Shown here one piece after another: positions 48,896 to 60,800 of a stretch of 64,000 nt of DNA. Source of the DNA: Actinostola sp. cb2023 (lineage: Eukaryota > Cnidaria > Anthozoa > Actiniaria > Actinostolidae); the NCBI GenBank assembly GCA_033675265.1, contig JAUJYZ010000680.1, positions 324,048 to 388,047 on the forward strand, given 5' to 3'. Within the stretch, counting starts at the first letter, position 1, and the number at the start of each line of letters is the position of its first letter. The notes under the pieces were generated by a model that saw nothing but the letters and a program-made list of their open reading frames with translations, searched no databases and was not told where the DNA came from. The translations under genes were made by a program, and so were the position numbers.

Positions 48896-51800
48896 TTCTT
48901 CCGTATAAGACTATCTTCAGATGACAATACTTTCAACACGAAGGAGCCTGCCCAGGGGTAAGACAATACGTTTGGTAATTAATCTTTGTATCACTACATG
49001 AATATGTACAATGCGACCAACAAAGATTGATTAAACAAATGTATTGTCATACCCCTTGCATCCTTCTATACTGGAACTTCATGTTTAAATCATTCTAAAC
49101 GTAGACAGACAGACAGTGTAAACACTGTGCACATTGTGTGCAATACTGCTGGCAATATTGCATGCAACAAATTGCAGAAAGAGACATGCTGAAATTGCGT
49201 GATTGCCTTCACCATAGACACACAACAATGTCTGGATTCTGTTGCACAATTTTATATATCATATGACCCGTATTTCCTGACTCTCGCGCTCTTAATGAAA
49301 CCATTGGAAAAAGTCATGTGATGGGGTCCGGATGCGATGGCTTAAGTCGGTCCAACCTTGAGTCAAATATTTTCCTGTCCAGGCCCTCCCACTCAATCCA
49401 TCAATACATAGTCCTAAGGGTGGGGAGCGTCCTAAGGGTGGGGAGCGTCCTAAGGGTGGGGAGCGTCCTAAGGGTGGGGAGCATCCTAAGGGTGGGGAGC
49501 GTCCTAAGGGTGGGGAGCTTTAGAGAGTATAAACTATATACAAAACAAACTAAATTGTACATGAAGTTCTTGCTTACCATCTGTAGTCTTCGGAATTGAG
49601 CAAGAAGTAGGTGCACACAATGGTAACACAAATAGTAACCGCAATAAGTATAAGAAAAACTAAGAACATGAAGCCAAACACATAGTAGATCTTGTAGGCC
49701 CAGAATGATGTGAAGATGAAATACCTAGACAACAAGAACGTTACAGCTGTAAACATGACCACTACAGCTAATTCAGAAAACGTTGTCGGCGATCGACTTC
49801 AAGCCTACGCGACTAGGCCGAAAAGGAGTATGGGTAAAAATCAATGAGTCTATAAATACACTATCAAAAAGGAACGTCTCTCACGGAATATGAATCATAT
49901 CTGCTTCTGTTTCCTTGTTTTAAAAAAGAGCATCCCCCAAACCCAACTTTTAGCAGTACTTCACTAAGTTGCACTTCAGCAAACAGAAAGCAAGGTTCCT
50001 GGATGCTTCAGATCTGCACCAGTACACTATACAATATCCCTTGTATTTACTTCAAGTAATATGTACTCACATTTCAATAAATATGGACCCAAATGGCAGA
50101 ACTCCTCCCAGACATACTATCATTGCTGGCTCCATGAACCTAAACATGATCGACTAGTAATCAATATAACGTACATAAATGATTATCAACACAGGACTGT
50201 AATACAACATGCATTGATTACAACCCTTGGTATTACTATGCCACCATCCACGAAGTCAAAACTTGTGTTTGAAATAATGTTACAGTCTAGATGTCAAAGA
50301 GTCACACTGTATTTGGCATTATTTGGTGTTCATGCGTAGTGTAAACTTAAGGCTGGTTCACACTAGCGTCGGAATTGGAATCAGAATCGTAAGAGGAGCT
50401 TATGACCAGTGTGAACTAATAATCGGAGTCGGAATTGTAAGAGGAGCTTATGACCAGTGTGAACTAATAATCGGAATCGGAAGCAGAAGAGCGACGGAAT
50501 CGGAATCGGAAGGATCAGGTTTTCTTTTTCTTACGATTCAATCGAGGCTTGCGTTGTTTTGATTCACACTAGATCGTAAGCTATTACGATTGCGATTCCG
50601 ATGCTAGTGTGGACCAGCCTTTACAAGTTGAGATTTTTGCATTAAGTGATCACTTTGTACGTGGTAATACAATAGTAATACAATATTATTGTACACGTTC
50701 ACTGTGGAACAATGTGACAATGTAACAATACTAAAACAATAATTGTTACCATTTCTTCTCTGGGATGGGTCGAGGGACTGTGTTGACTCTGCATGGTGCG
50801 TTGGGTTGGCCAGATACGTTTCTCCCCAGTACAGTACCAACCAGGTTTAATGGTAAAATAACAAATACAACAATGCAAGCAAGAGCAATCTTGAAAGTAA
50901 AAACACCAAGATTCAAACTTTTGCTTTGAAAACATAATTGATTTGGACCTCGCTATTTCAAACCCCTACTACATGTATCTTAGAGTCATTTTCATATGAG
51001 TGGGAAACCTATGGTACCATGACACTCAAATGGCTTCCTTTCTGAACCAATCAAAAAGCGTGCAGATGCATCGCATCCAATCAAACACTTTCAATATTTC
51101 AATAAGTCATGGTGCGGTCACTTTCCCACTCCTATGAAAACGACTCTAAACTCCTTGTCATGTCTCTGAGTTGAGTGATCAGGATTCTACTGTAATCCCT
51201 TTCAGTTTAGTATATGCGTTTGAACCTGAAACACAAGTACAATAGAACCCCACTACCCCCACTTTATCACCAACTGTCAAAGAAAGCAAAACATTGTTCA
51301 AACAATGTAGAACTTTATTGTATTTCTAGATAGTGCCAAGGAACCTACCATGGTGCCAAATGGGATGGCCCTCGATGCATGATAGTAAATGGCAATGAAG
51401 TTAATCAAAAAAGCTGTGGTGCAGACTATAAATGGGAAGAGCAATGAACCAACTACCATCTGTCTGATCCACTGCCTCCCTGTGAAAGGAATAAATAACA
51501 GTATTAAAATAGAAGCCCTGTGTTCAATAAAGCAGTGCTATTGCTTGGTAATGGTGGCAACCATTAGGAAAACACAATAAAAATTGCAAAAAACTACAAG
51601 TTGGTCTGCGTTGATCTAGCTCAATGCACAGTAAAGTATGGGTCAGAATAAAGCGAACCAATTACATTGTCAATTTGCAAGGTTGTCACTACATTTTCTA
51701 GCTAAAAAGTAGGTCACTCAACTAGCGTCAAAACAGAAAGGCATTTTATGCTGCATTCAGAACACCTACCTCCTTGTCTAGAGTATAAACTCCCTCCAAA

Positions 51801-54800
51801 GAATCCATTGAGAGGAGCACAAGCAGCATATACAAAGATAGTTGCACTAAGAATGGAGCCACGCCTACAAGATTTGATACAAATTAGTTGGATGGACCTA
51901 TTGATACAACTACAGTACCGCCTAAAAGTATTGCAACAGCCAAGAACCGCAATTGCGTTTATTTTGCGGTTTGCGGCGCAAAAAGAAACCGCAAAACAAA
52001 ATGGCGTCCAAACTCATTAAAAACTGAACACCGCAAATTGCGCTTTCTTTTAGAAGTCTTTTTGCGCTTTCATTGTTCGTGTGCGAGTTGCGTGAATTGC
52101 GAATAAATTATCTTTGCGTTTTTAGTCGATCTACGATCTTACAGTTACATGTAGACTTTCAATCATTTCAACAATAACAACCAAACAACTCGTAGTAATG
52201 CTTGGAAACTCATGCAATTCCCGGTATAGTCGTAGGCTGAGGATAAAACATCGCAACTTCTAAAATAGATTTTGTAATCACTGTGAAAAACATACGCATG
52301 ACTTGCCGTGACCGTGCAGGTTTTTTTCCACAGGATTCGAGTCCGTCCATTTACTCGCCCAAAGTAACAAGCTGTTACTAGTAGATCGGTCAACGATTAC
52401 TAAATCAGCTAGAAACCTGAAACTTTTCATCTCTAAAACACAACGCTGTGATTTATGAAAACACAAATGCCGAGATTTACGATGTTGGTGAATTGTAGAC
52501 AGTTTGATTGACACATGGTGTGTTGAACCCGTGAGAATGTACGGGAAGCTTGGGAACTTTATACAAACTAGTCAGATAAACTCTGAAATGCGACAAAATG
52601 TATTTCAAAAAGAACTTTTACATTAGATACGGTTACTTTTGCTCATTTGGTAAATCAAAACGACCAGAGAACGACTCATCAAACTATCAAACATAACCAA
52701 GCTCAAGGTGTGAAATGTTTGTTTACGATTACGAAGTGAGTTCTTGAGAATATTATTATTCACATAAACGACTTGTTTGATCCTAAATCTTTTTGCTCAA
52801 AGGCCTTTATTACCAAATGAAAAACATTTATTTGGAATCTGGATGAATCTGAACATTTCTCAAACACTTTTTTCAGAGATACTTGTTAGTTTGGTTTGGT
52901 GTTGTGTGACACCAGCCACGCGTGCAGCGTGAACCGGATCGAACCGGTCACGAACTTGAGAAAGTCAAGTTCGATATCTTCATACTCCTAACTTTAGTTC
53001 CTCATAAGGTATAATTTTAAGATGTCTTAAGACATGAATTCCAAATCTAAAGACCGATCAGAGCGGCTGTCAGTGAATAATTTTCATAAACTTGTCATCA
53101 CTTCGCGTTTCAGTACCCTGCGAGCAGGGTTTTTTTTTCTACTCGCCCAGGAAGGTAGCGACGAGAAAACAAACCCCTGCCGGTCCTCGCGACTATTTCT
53201 GTTGAGCATGCGCGAACGTGACGTTGCAAGACGTCATTTTCCACAGGCAGCCCAAGCAGTATACTTAAAAATGTCTCGAAATGTACAAACATTGCTCAAT
53301 AAACTGACATTGACACATTTATTTACACTTATTTTGTGGTCTTTTGAAGTTCCAGAGTCATTTAGTGGTATTTTTAGCCATCTGAATCCTCCCCGTAAGA
53401 AAAATGACAAGGCAGTAAACCTCCATGGCGAGTGTCCCTCACTCAAATGCTTTTAACTCCGTAGAAAATTCACCCGAAGACCTATCATCCCCAAAGCCAT
53501 TTAGATCGATAAATTTGCTTTCCATCCATACCTAATTTGTCGGGAGTTAGTCTCGATGCGAGCGAGAAATTCACGATAATCCAACAAATTTTCAAACCAA
53601 ATCGCCGTCGAGATATCAACACGTCGTCCTAAAGCTCGCTTGTCATGCGCGTGATCATATTTGCATACAAAACAGGTTTCGAAACAGGTTTTTGTCAAAT
53701 AGACCATAATTTTTACATCCAGAAATGTGGATGTGGAAATCGCGAGGACCGGCAGGGGTTTGTTTTCTCGTCGCTACCTTCCTGGGCGAGTAGAAAAAAA
53801 ACCCTGCTCGCAGGGTACGTTTCAGCGAACGACAGACGTAATTTGTTCGTAATTTGTTCGTCAAAACATATAAAACATAAAGTGCTTTCATCTTTTTCGA
53901 ATAATTGACTGATTTGTTGTGGAATCCTTGCACATTTGAGCTTCAACTCAAACGAATATATTATCTTTGCGGGTGAATCAATTAATTTTGCGTATTATTG
54001 CGTTCTATTGTCTTATGCCGTGAAACGCAACTTGCGGTTTTTATGAATAATGACCGAGGCGCAAGAGAAAACCGCAAACGTCCGCAAATTGCGGTTCTCT
54101 TTAAGAAGTCTTTTTGCGGCGCAATTGCGGTTCTTAGCTGTTGCAATACTTTTAGGCGGTACTGTACATGTGCTGACGGTATTCCTAAGGTAGGTAGCTA
54201 ACGGTATTCCTAAGGTACAGTGTAGGTACATTGTAGCCAGGTAGTCTAGAACACTGCTCACAGAACTATATTCTCTATCCTATAAAATATCTATATATCT
54301 ATATAAATTAATAAATTATTATTATCATTATTATCCATTGCAGGTATAGGCACTGATATCAACAGTAGAAGAAAGGAAATCATTCATGAGAACTGAAGGG
54401 TTCTGTTCAAGAATAATGCAAGTGTTAAAGTGTACACCAGTTACACATTTATGTCTGTAAAGTAGCTTTTATAGCTAAACACATTTGACCACATTAAATA
54501 AAGGTTATTGTATTGTCCTTACATGGATTTTTGAATTGAGTATGTGACTTCTCGCTTACTGGTCTGCACTCAACACAGCTTTCTTTGCTCATGAATGAAT
54601 AGTAAACTTACCCAATGTAAAGATCTCCAATGATGGTAAACAGTACAACAAGAAATGTGACAAATGAAAGGTGGTAACCAGTGCCAATCAAGCTAGAGAA
54701 TAGTAAACGATGGGATGCAGGTCTGAACACATCACCATGGACTTGTTTCCAACCATATTCATCACCAAGATCTCTTTCCTAGAATCAAAAACAACAAATA

Positions 54801-57800
54801 AGATAAGATAAGATAAGATAAGGAAGGGAAGAGGAGAGAAGAGAAGGAAGGGAAGAAAAGGGAGAGGGAAGGGAGAGAGAAAAGGCAAGAGAGAAAAGGC
54901 AAGAGAGAAAAGGCAAGTGAGAAAAGGCAAGTGAGAAAAGGCAAGAGAGAAAAGGCAAGAGAGGAAAGACAAGAGAGAAAAGGCAAGTGAGAAAAGGCAA
55001 GTGAGAAAAGGCAAGAGAGAAAAGGCAAGAGAGAAAAGGCAAGAGAGAAAAGGCAAGAGAGAAAAGGAAAGAGAGAACAGGGAAGGGAGAGGGAAGGGAT
55101 GGAGGGAAGGGACAGAGAAAAGGCAAGAGAGAAGAGGCAAGAGAGAAAAGGCAAGAGAGAAGAGGCAAGAGAGAAGAGGCAAGAGAGACGAGGCAAGGGA
55201 GACGAGGCAAGGGAGAAGAGGCAAGGGAGAAGAGGCAAGAGAGAAAAGGCAAGAGAGAAAAGGCAAGAGAGAAAAGGCAAGAGAGAAAAGGCAAGAGAGA
55301 AAGGCAAGAGAGAAAAGGCAAGAGAGAAAAGGCAAGAGAGAAAAGGCAAGAGAGAAAAGGCAAGAGAGAAAAGGCAAGAGAGAAAAGGCAAGAGAGAAAA
55401 GGCAAGAGAGAAAAGGCAAGAGAGAAAAGGCAAGAGAGAAAAGGCAAGAGAGAAAAGCAAGAGAGAAAAGCAAGAGAGAGAAAAGGCAAGAGAGAAAAGG
55501 CAAGAGAGAAAAGGCAAGAGAGAAAAGGCAAGAGAGAAAAGGCAAGAGAGAAAAGGCAAGAGAGAAAAGGCAAGAGAGAAAAGGCAAGAGAGAAGAGGGA
55601 AGGGAGAGGGGAGGGATGGAGGGAAGGGACAGAGAAAAGGCAAGAGAGAAGAGGCAAGAGAGAAGAGGCAAGAGAGAAGAGGCAAGAGAGAAGAGGCAAG
55701 AGAGAAGAGGCAAGAGAGAAGAGGCAAGGGAGACGAGGCAAGGGAGACGAGGCAAGGGAGATGAGGCAAGGGAGAAGAGGCAAGGGAGAAGAGGCAAGGG
55801 AGAAGAGGCAAGGGAGAAGAGGCAAGGGAGAAGAGGCAAGGGAGAAGAGGCAAGGGAGAAGAGGGAAGGGAGAAGAGGGAAGGGAGAAGAGGGAAGGGAG
55901 AGAGGGAAGGGAGAGAGGGAAGGGAGAGACATTCTCGTACCCAGAGCCCTCTCCTCATTGGATTTGTCGTTGGCTCTGGGGAACCCTGAAATTTTAGCAA
56001 ATTTCATTGGCTGTTGAAATCAACAATGAATGGTCGTATTTGATTGGTCCATAAGATAAACAAAGATTCAAACTTGCAAAGCGAATGAAACGAATGACAG
56101 CAACGGTTGTAGTAATATACAATATTATTTTCAAAAAATATACCTTTTTACTCGTGCCCAGGCCTTAGGCCGGGGGCACGAGTCTTAAAATGGGACGAGT
56201 ATTTTTCGGTGTCACAAATCTGCAAAGTTGTGCAATATCCGGTACGGACCATTCGGTACCCAGCATCCCTTGCGGTAGCATGCTATCACATGCTATCAGA
56301 AGAATCCAGAGACGACTCAGAGACCGCCATTTTGTAATTCATGAGGACGTTGACGACTTTGAGGACGCTTTCAATGATTCATGTGGAAGTTTACGAGCGA
56401 AATCTTGCACTTTTTACTCGTCGGAGTGTTAAGATAAGTGTTAAAGACGAGAAGATCTTCAAATTTGAGATCGCCACCCCTTCCATTCGTGAGGGAGCTG
56501 TTCTAGCAGCAAAAAAACGAACAGACCAGCAATGTTTATATAGTCACCACCCCTTCCATTCGTGAGGGAGCTGTCCCAGCAGCAAATAACGAAGAGACCA
56601 CAAGTATGGTCGAATTGCCAAAGTATTATGAAACAAACGAGTATCAAATGAACCTTTATTATCAAAAATCGAAGTTGTTGAAACACTCAAATCTACAAAA
56701 CTGCCATGATATGAAGAGAGAAGTAAGTCAGAGGTATGATAATAATTATCTTAGTAAACCAAGAAGAGCCAAGCATAAAATGTCAAAAATATTAGTTACT
56801 ATTAAGAAGGAAGCCATTGTTGAATGTTATCCAATATGCAATAAACAGCACCAGAGGTATTGTGTTTCAAGGAGAAAGTTACTGACTTCAGGTGACATTG
56901 AAGTAAACCCAGGCCCAGTTAATTTAACCAAGCCAAATAATACAGTGTGTACAGTTTCAAGAATTCCCCCAATGATGTTATTACAGTCTAGATTAGCTGA
57001 TCAAGGTTTAAGATTATTAGATGTTGGTGGTGCAGGTAATTGTTTTTTTAGAGCAGTATCCCATCAGTTATACGGTGAACCTAACTACCACATGGACATA
57101 CGTACTGCTGGTGTTCAATGCATGACAAATAACCCAGAAAGGTTTATTGAAAGTAATACAGATCAATCATGGGTAACGTATCTAGCTAATATGTCTCGAC
57201 ATGGTACATGGTGTGATGCACTAATCATACAAGCAGTTGCAGATACTATGAATAACATTGTTGCTCGATACAAATGCCGTTTTTAGATTACAACCATTCA
57301 GCTTTGCTTGTATGCATTCAAATATTTAATGAACTTTTGTATTAATACAGTTGAATACTAGCCATCGCCTCTGAGATTCGCTGATATCATAATATAATTA
57401 GACTATAATTGTCAAACCCATAAAGTAGCATTGTATAGTGCCAACTATTATATCAGCCTAGCTAGTTATTATGTTCCATTATGTTAGTCATCATATTTCA
57501 GTTTCTTTCTATGATGCCATACATTTTAAAGAATAAATATTACTGTTGTTGTTGATCTTCCTGCAGTTCTGTAATCAGATTATTTTATTGCCAATGCAAA
57601 CATTTTATACTACTACCATATTATAAAACATTTTTTTTCTCTAATTTATTTCAAAATTGAATTTTTTTGTATTTTATTAATTTAACTACTTTGCTTTGAT
57701 TACTCATGACGCTCTTTCCAAGGCTTTTATTAGTCCCAAGCACACGCTAGTCTAAAACATCAGTTATTTATTCTAATATCAGTTCTTTATCGGTACTTTA

Positions 57801-60800
57801 TTGAAAATATAGGGAAAATACCAAAGAGAATTTTGTTACAAAATGAGCAGGCTTAGGCTCTTACCACCCCCCATCCCCCCTCTCCCCTCCCCCATTCCCC
57901 CCACCCCCAGGGCACGAGTGTACGCTATATTACAGCGTCTAGTTTGAATTATAAATCAATGGAAATGAGAGTGACTATGTAGACATAAATTCGTAAAGGG
58001 AGATCTAACAATATATAAATTATATTAACGGCTGCAGTGACCACGGAGAAGACGTACTATACAGGGCTTATGGTTTGATGCGCGGATGCGGAACCGCATA
58101 ATTTGGCTTGCTCCGCATAATTCGCATAATCCGGCAATTCCCACATAATCCCGCATAATTTGGAGAAATTTGTAGAAAATCATAAAACAGGCATCTATTT
58201 TCGCTATTTCTCAAAGATTCTTCACAAATTGACCGAAGTTATCAGTAGATTTACTTCGATTCCTAGATTCCCAAATCGTCGAAATGTACGATTCACACTG
58301 GAATGACAAAGCGTTCTATGTTAAAAACCGTGGGGACCTGTTGTCTAAATTTCATGTTTACGTTTTCCCGGAAACACAAGCTGAATTCTTTTCAGATCGA
58401 GTTCCTCCATAGCATTTTGCGAGTTCAATTATGGTTTAAAAACATGGATAATTAGGTTGTAAAAGAATCAACAGAGGAAATTAGATGGAAATGAAATGTC
58501 ACGAAGTGATATAAAATGTTTCAGCTCGACCGAATAAATCATTACCCACGTGCAATCTTGTACGGAATACTTATAGGTTCAGTTGAAGTTTAATGTAGAC
58601 TTTCTAGTACATAGATTTGAAAATTTGAGATAATCAACCATCTCTCTCAGCTTTTTATTTCGGTACTTTATATCGCGTTTCTGAGGATATGCAAATTACT
58701 GTGAGAACGGCTCTCTCTGATTGGTCGGAAACAGCCCTTATAATCTTTACGATCAAATTGAAGAAATCGTTCATTTCAAGTTTCAATTCAGTTTCAAAAG
58801 GACAGGAACGAAGCATGCAAGAGAAATTGCCTCTAATTTGAAGCAATATAAGCTTGTTTGAAGTGAAACACGATAAAACAATTTTATTTCTGCTTTAAAA
58901 TGTATGACGTCATCCCGCATAATTTCCCGCATAATTCGTGATTTTTCCCGCATAATTCGCCAAAAAATCCTGCATAATTTTTTTTCCGCATCCTACCATA
59001 AGCCCTGACTATAGACGTACAGACACAATCGATCGTACTCGCTTTGAGTATTCAAAGGAATATTTTTATGCATTCAAGAGAAGGCTCACACTCAGATTAT
59101 ATTAGAAGATATATTTATCGTCCAGCCTTTATCGCAACAGAGCCAGAGAAGAACTGATGATGAACGTCGAAGGGCTTTTAAACTGCTACACGAAGATAAA
59201 TGTACAAACTTGTGTACTTGTTACATTGTTTAAATTCTAACCAACGTAAACAATACGTAGTAGATTCTTCCACCGCTCGCACCGGTCTTTAGTATGAGCA
59301 TGCGCTGACGACTTGGTCGTTAAAATTTGACGACCGAGCAACAGGGTTTCCCAGAGCCCACGACCAACCAAATGACGAGTGGGCACTGGGTACGAGAATG
59401 AGGGAGAGAGGGAAGGGAGAGAGGGAAGGGAGAGAGGGAAGGCAAGAGAGAAGAGAGCAAGGCAAGGAGGGAGAGGCAAGGGAGGAGAGGCAAGGGAGGA
59501 GAGGCAAGGGAGGAGAGGCAAGGGAGGAGAGGCAAGGGAGGAGAGGCAAGGGAGGAGAGGCAAGGGAGGAGAGGCAAGGGAGGAGAGGCAAGGGAGGAGA
59601 GGCAAGGGAGGAGAGGCAAGGGAGGAGAGGCAAGGGAGGAGAGGCAAGGGAGGAGAGGCAAGGGAGGAGAGGCAAGGGAGGAGAGGCAAGGGAGGAGAGG
59701 CAAGGGAGGAGAGGCAAGGGAGGAGAGGCAAGGGAGGAGAGGCAAGGGAGGAGAGGCAAGGGAGGAGAGGCAAGGGAGGAGAGGCAAGGGAGGAGAGGCA
59801 AGGGAGGAGAGGCAAGGGAGGAGAGGCAAGGGAGGAGAGGCAAGGGAGGAGAGGCAAGGGAGGAGAGGCAAGGGAGGAGAGGCAAGGGAGGAGAGGCAAG
59901 GGAGGAGAGGCAAGGGAGGAGAGGCAAGGGAGGAGAGGGAAGGGGGGATAGGGAAGGGAGAAGAGGGAAGGGAGGAGAGGGAAGGGAGGAGAGGAAAGAG
60001 AGGAGAGGGAAGGGAGAGAGAGAAGGGAGAGAGGGAAGGGAGAGAGTGAAGGGAGAGAGAGACCAAAGGGAAGAGAGGGAAGGATGAAGGAAAGGAAAAT
60101 AAGCAAAGGGGAGGAAGGTAATGAAAGTGAAGTAGCACTTACCATATCATCAAGGTCATCATCCTTACTGTATCTTGCATAATCCTTTCTGAGTGTTCGC
60201 ATAAGAATCATACTGACCAGGCCAACCAAGAAAATAACCATCATGAAAGAATTGAAGATGGAAAACCAATGGATCTACACAAAGATAAAACCATCAAATC
60301 ACTTCAAAAATTGCTCATCAACAGTATGAATTACAAAGCCCTAGCATGCACAACATATACAGCTGCAGTGTTATAATAGACTACATCCAACATAATATTA
60401 CTGTGCAGAGTATAAGTGTGTGATGTATTTTGCATATATCTGTCTCGACAAAACAATAGAAATGCCTCACCATGTCTGAAGCTAATTTAAGGGACCTGTG
60501 CAATCTCAAAATCTAAATTCTCCTGCATTTTTCTTTGAGTTCTAAAGGAGAATTCAGATTTTGATCACAAACATGCAATCACGGTGGTCACACTACTGTA
60601 ACTAACCCTGTGCTGGAAGAAGCTGGATCAAGGTACTTTTCAAATCGCTTGGGATATTCTACATTGGACTCCTTCCACTTGACCTGCAAAAATAAATGTA
60701 TAGAGTCATTTATGAGTGAAAAGTACATTGTAGTTACGGTACAGTTGGTGCAGTGCGGCGGCTATAACGTGCTGTGGCCTTGCCGTGTCTAAGCATTCTG

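Larger units (their letters stand above)
55930..59400. mobile_element. 3.47-kb TIR transposon splitting the VNTR
   Basis: 55930-55988 and the reverse complement of 59342-59400 agree at 51 of 59 positions, starting CATTCTCGTACCCAG and ending AACCCTG. The flanking DNA on both sides is the same kind of 14-bp purine-rich VNTR, so the element appears inserted in it; the target duplication cannot be read in low-complexity DNA. Inside are a hairpin (about 56152-56183, CTCGTGCCC...GGGCACGAG), a direct repeat CACCCCTTCCATTCGTGAGG at 56473 and 56547, the 2A-OTU ORF, and a nested element at 58062-59007. No transposase recognised. Confidence 0.75.

Noticed and set aside
54688..56017. Several 220-440 codon ORFs rich in Leu/Pro/Ser or Lys/Arg/Glu
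   Set aside because: They are reading frames of the 14-bp purine-rich VNTR; only the ends touch true TM9SF3 sequence (54778-54612) or the TIR.
56190..56432. 80-codon ORF upstream of the 2A-OTU frame
   Set aside because: No recognised motif and no link to the 2A frame; kept only as part of the TIR element.
59237..60244. 335-codon minus-strand ORF with a membrane start
   Set aside because: Its first 34 codons are a genuine TM9SF3 exon (60274-60143) running through the donor into the VNTR; it is not a separate gene.
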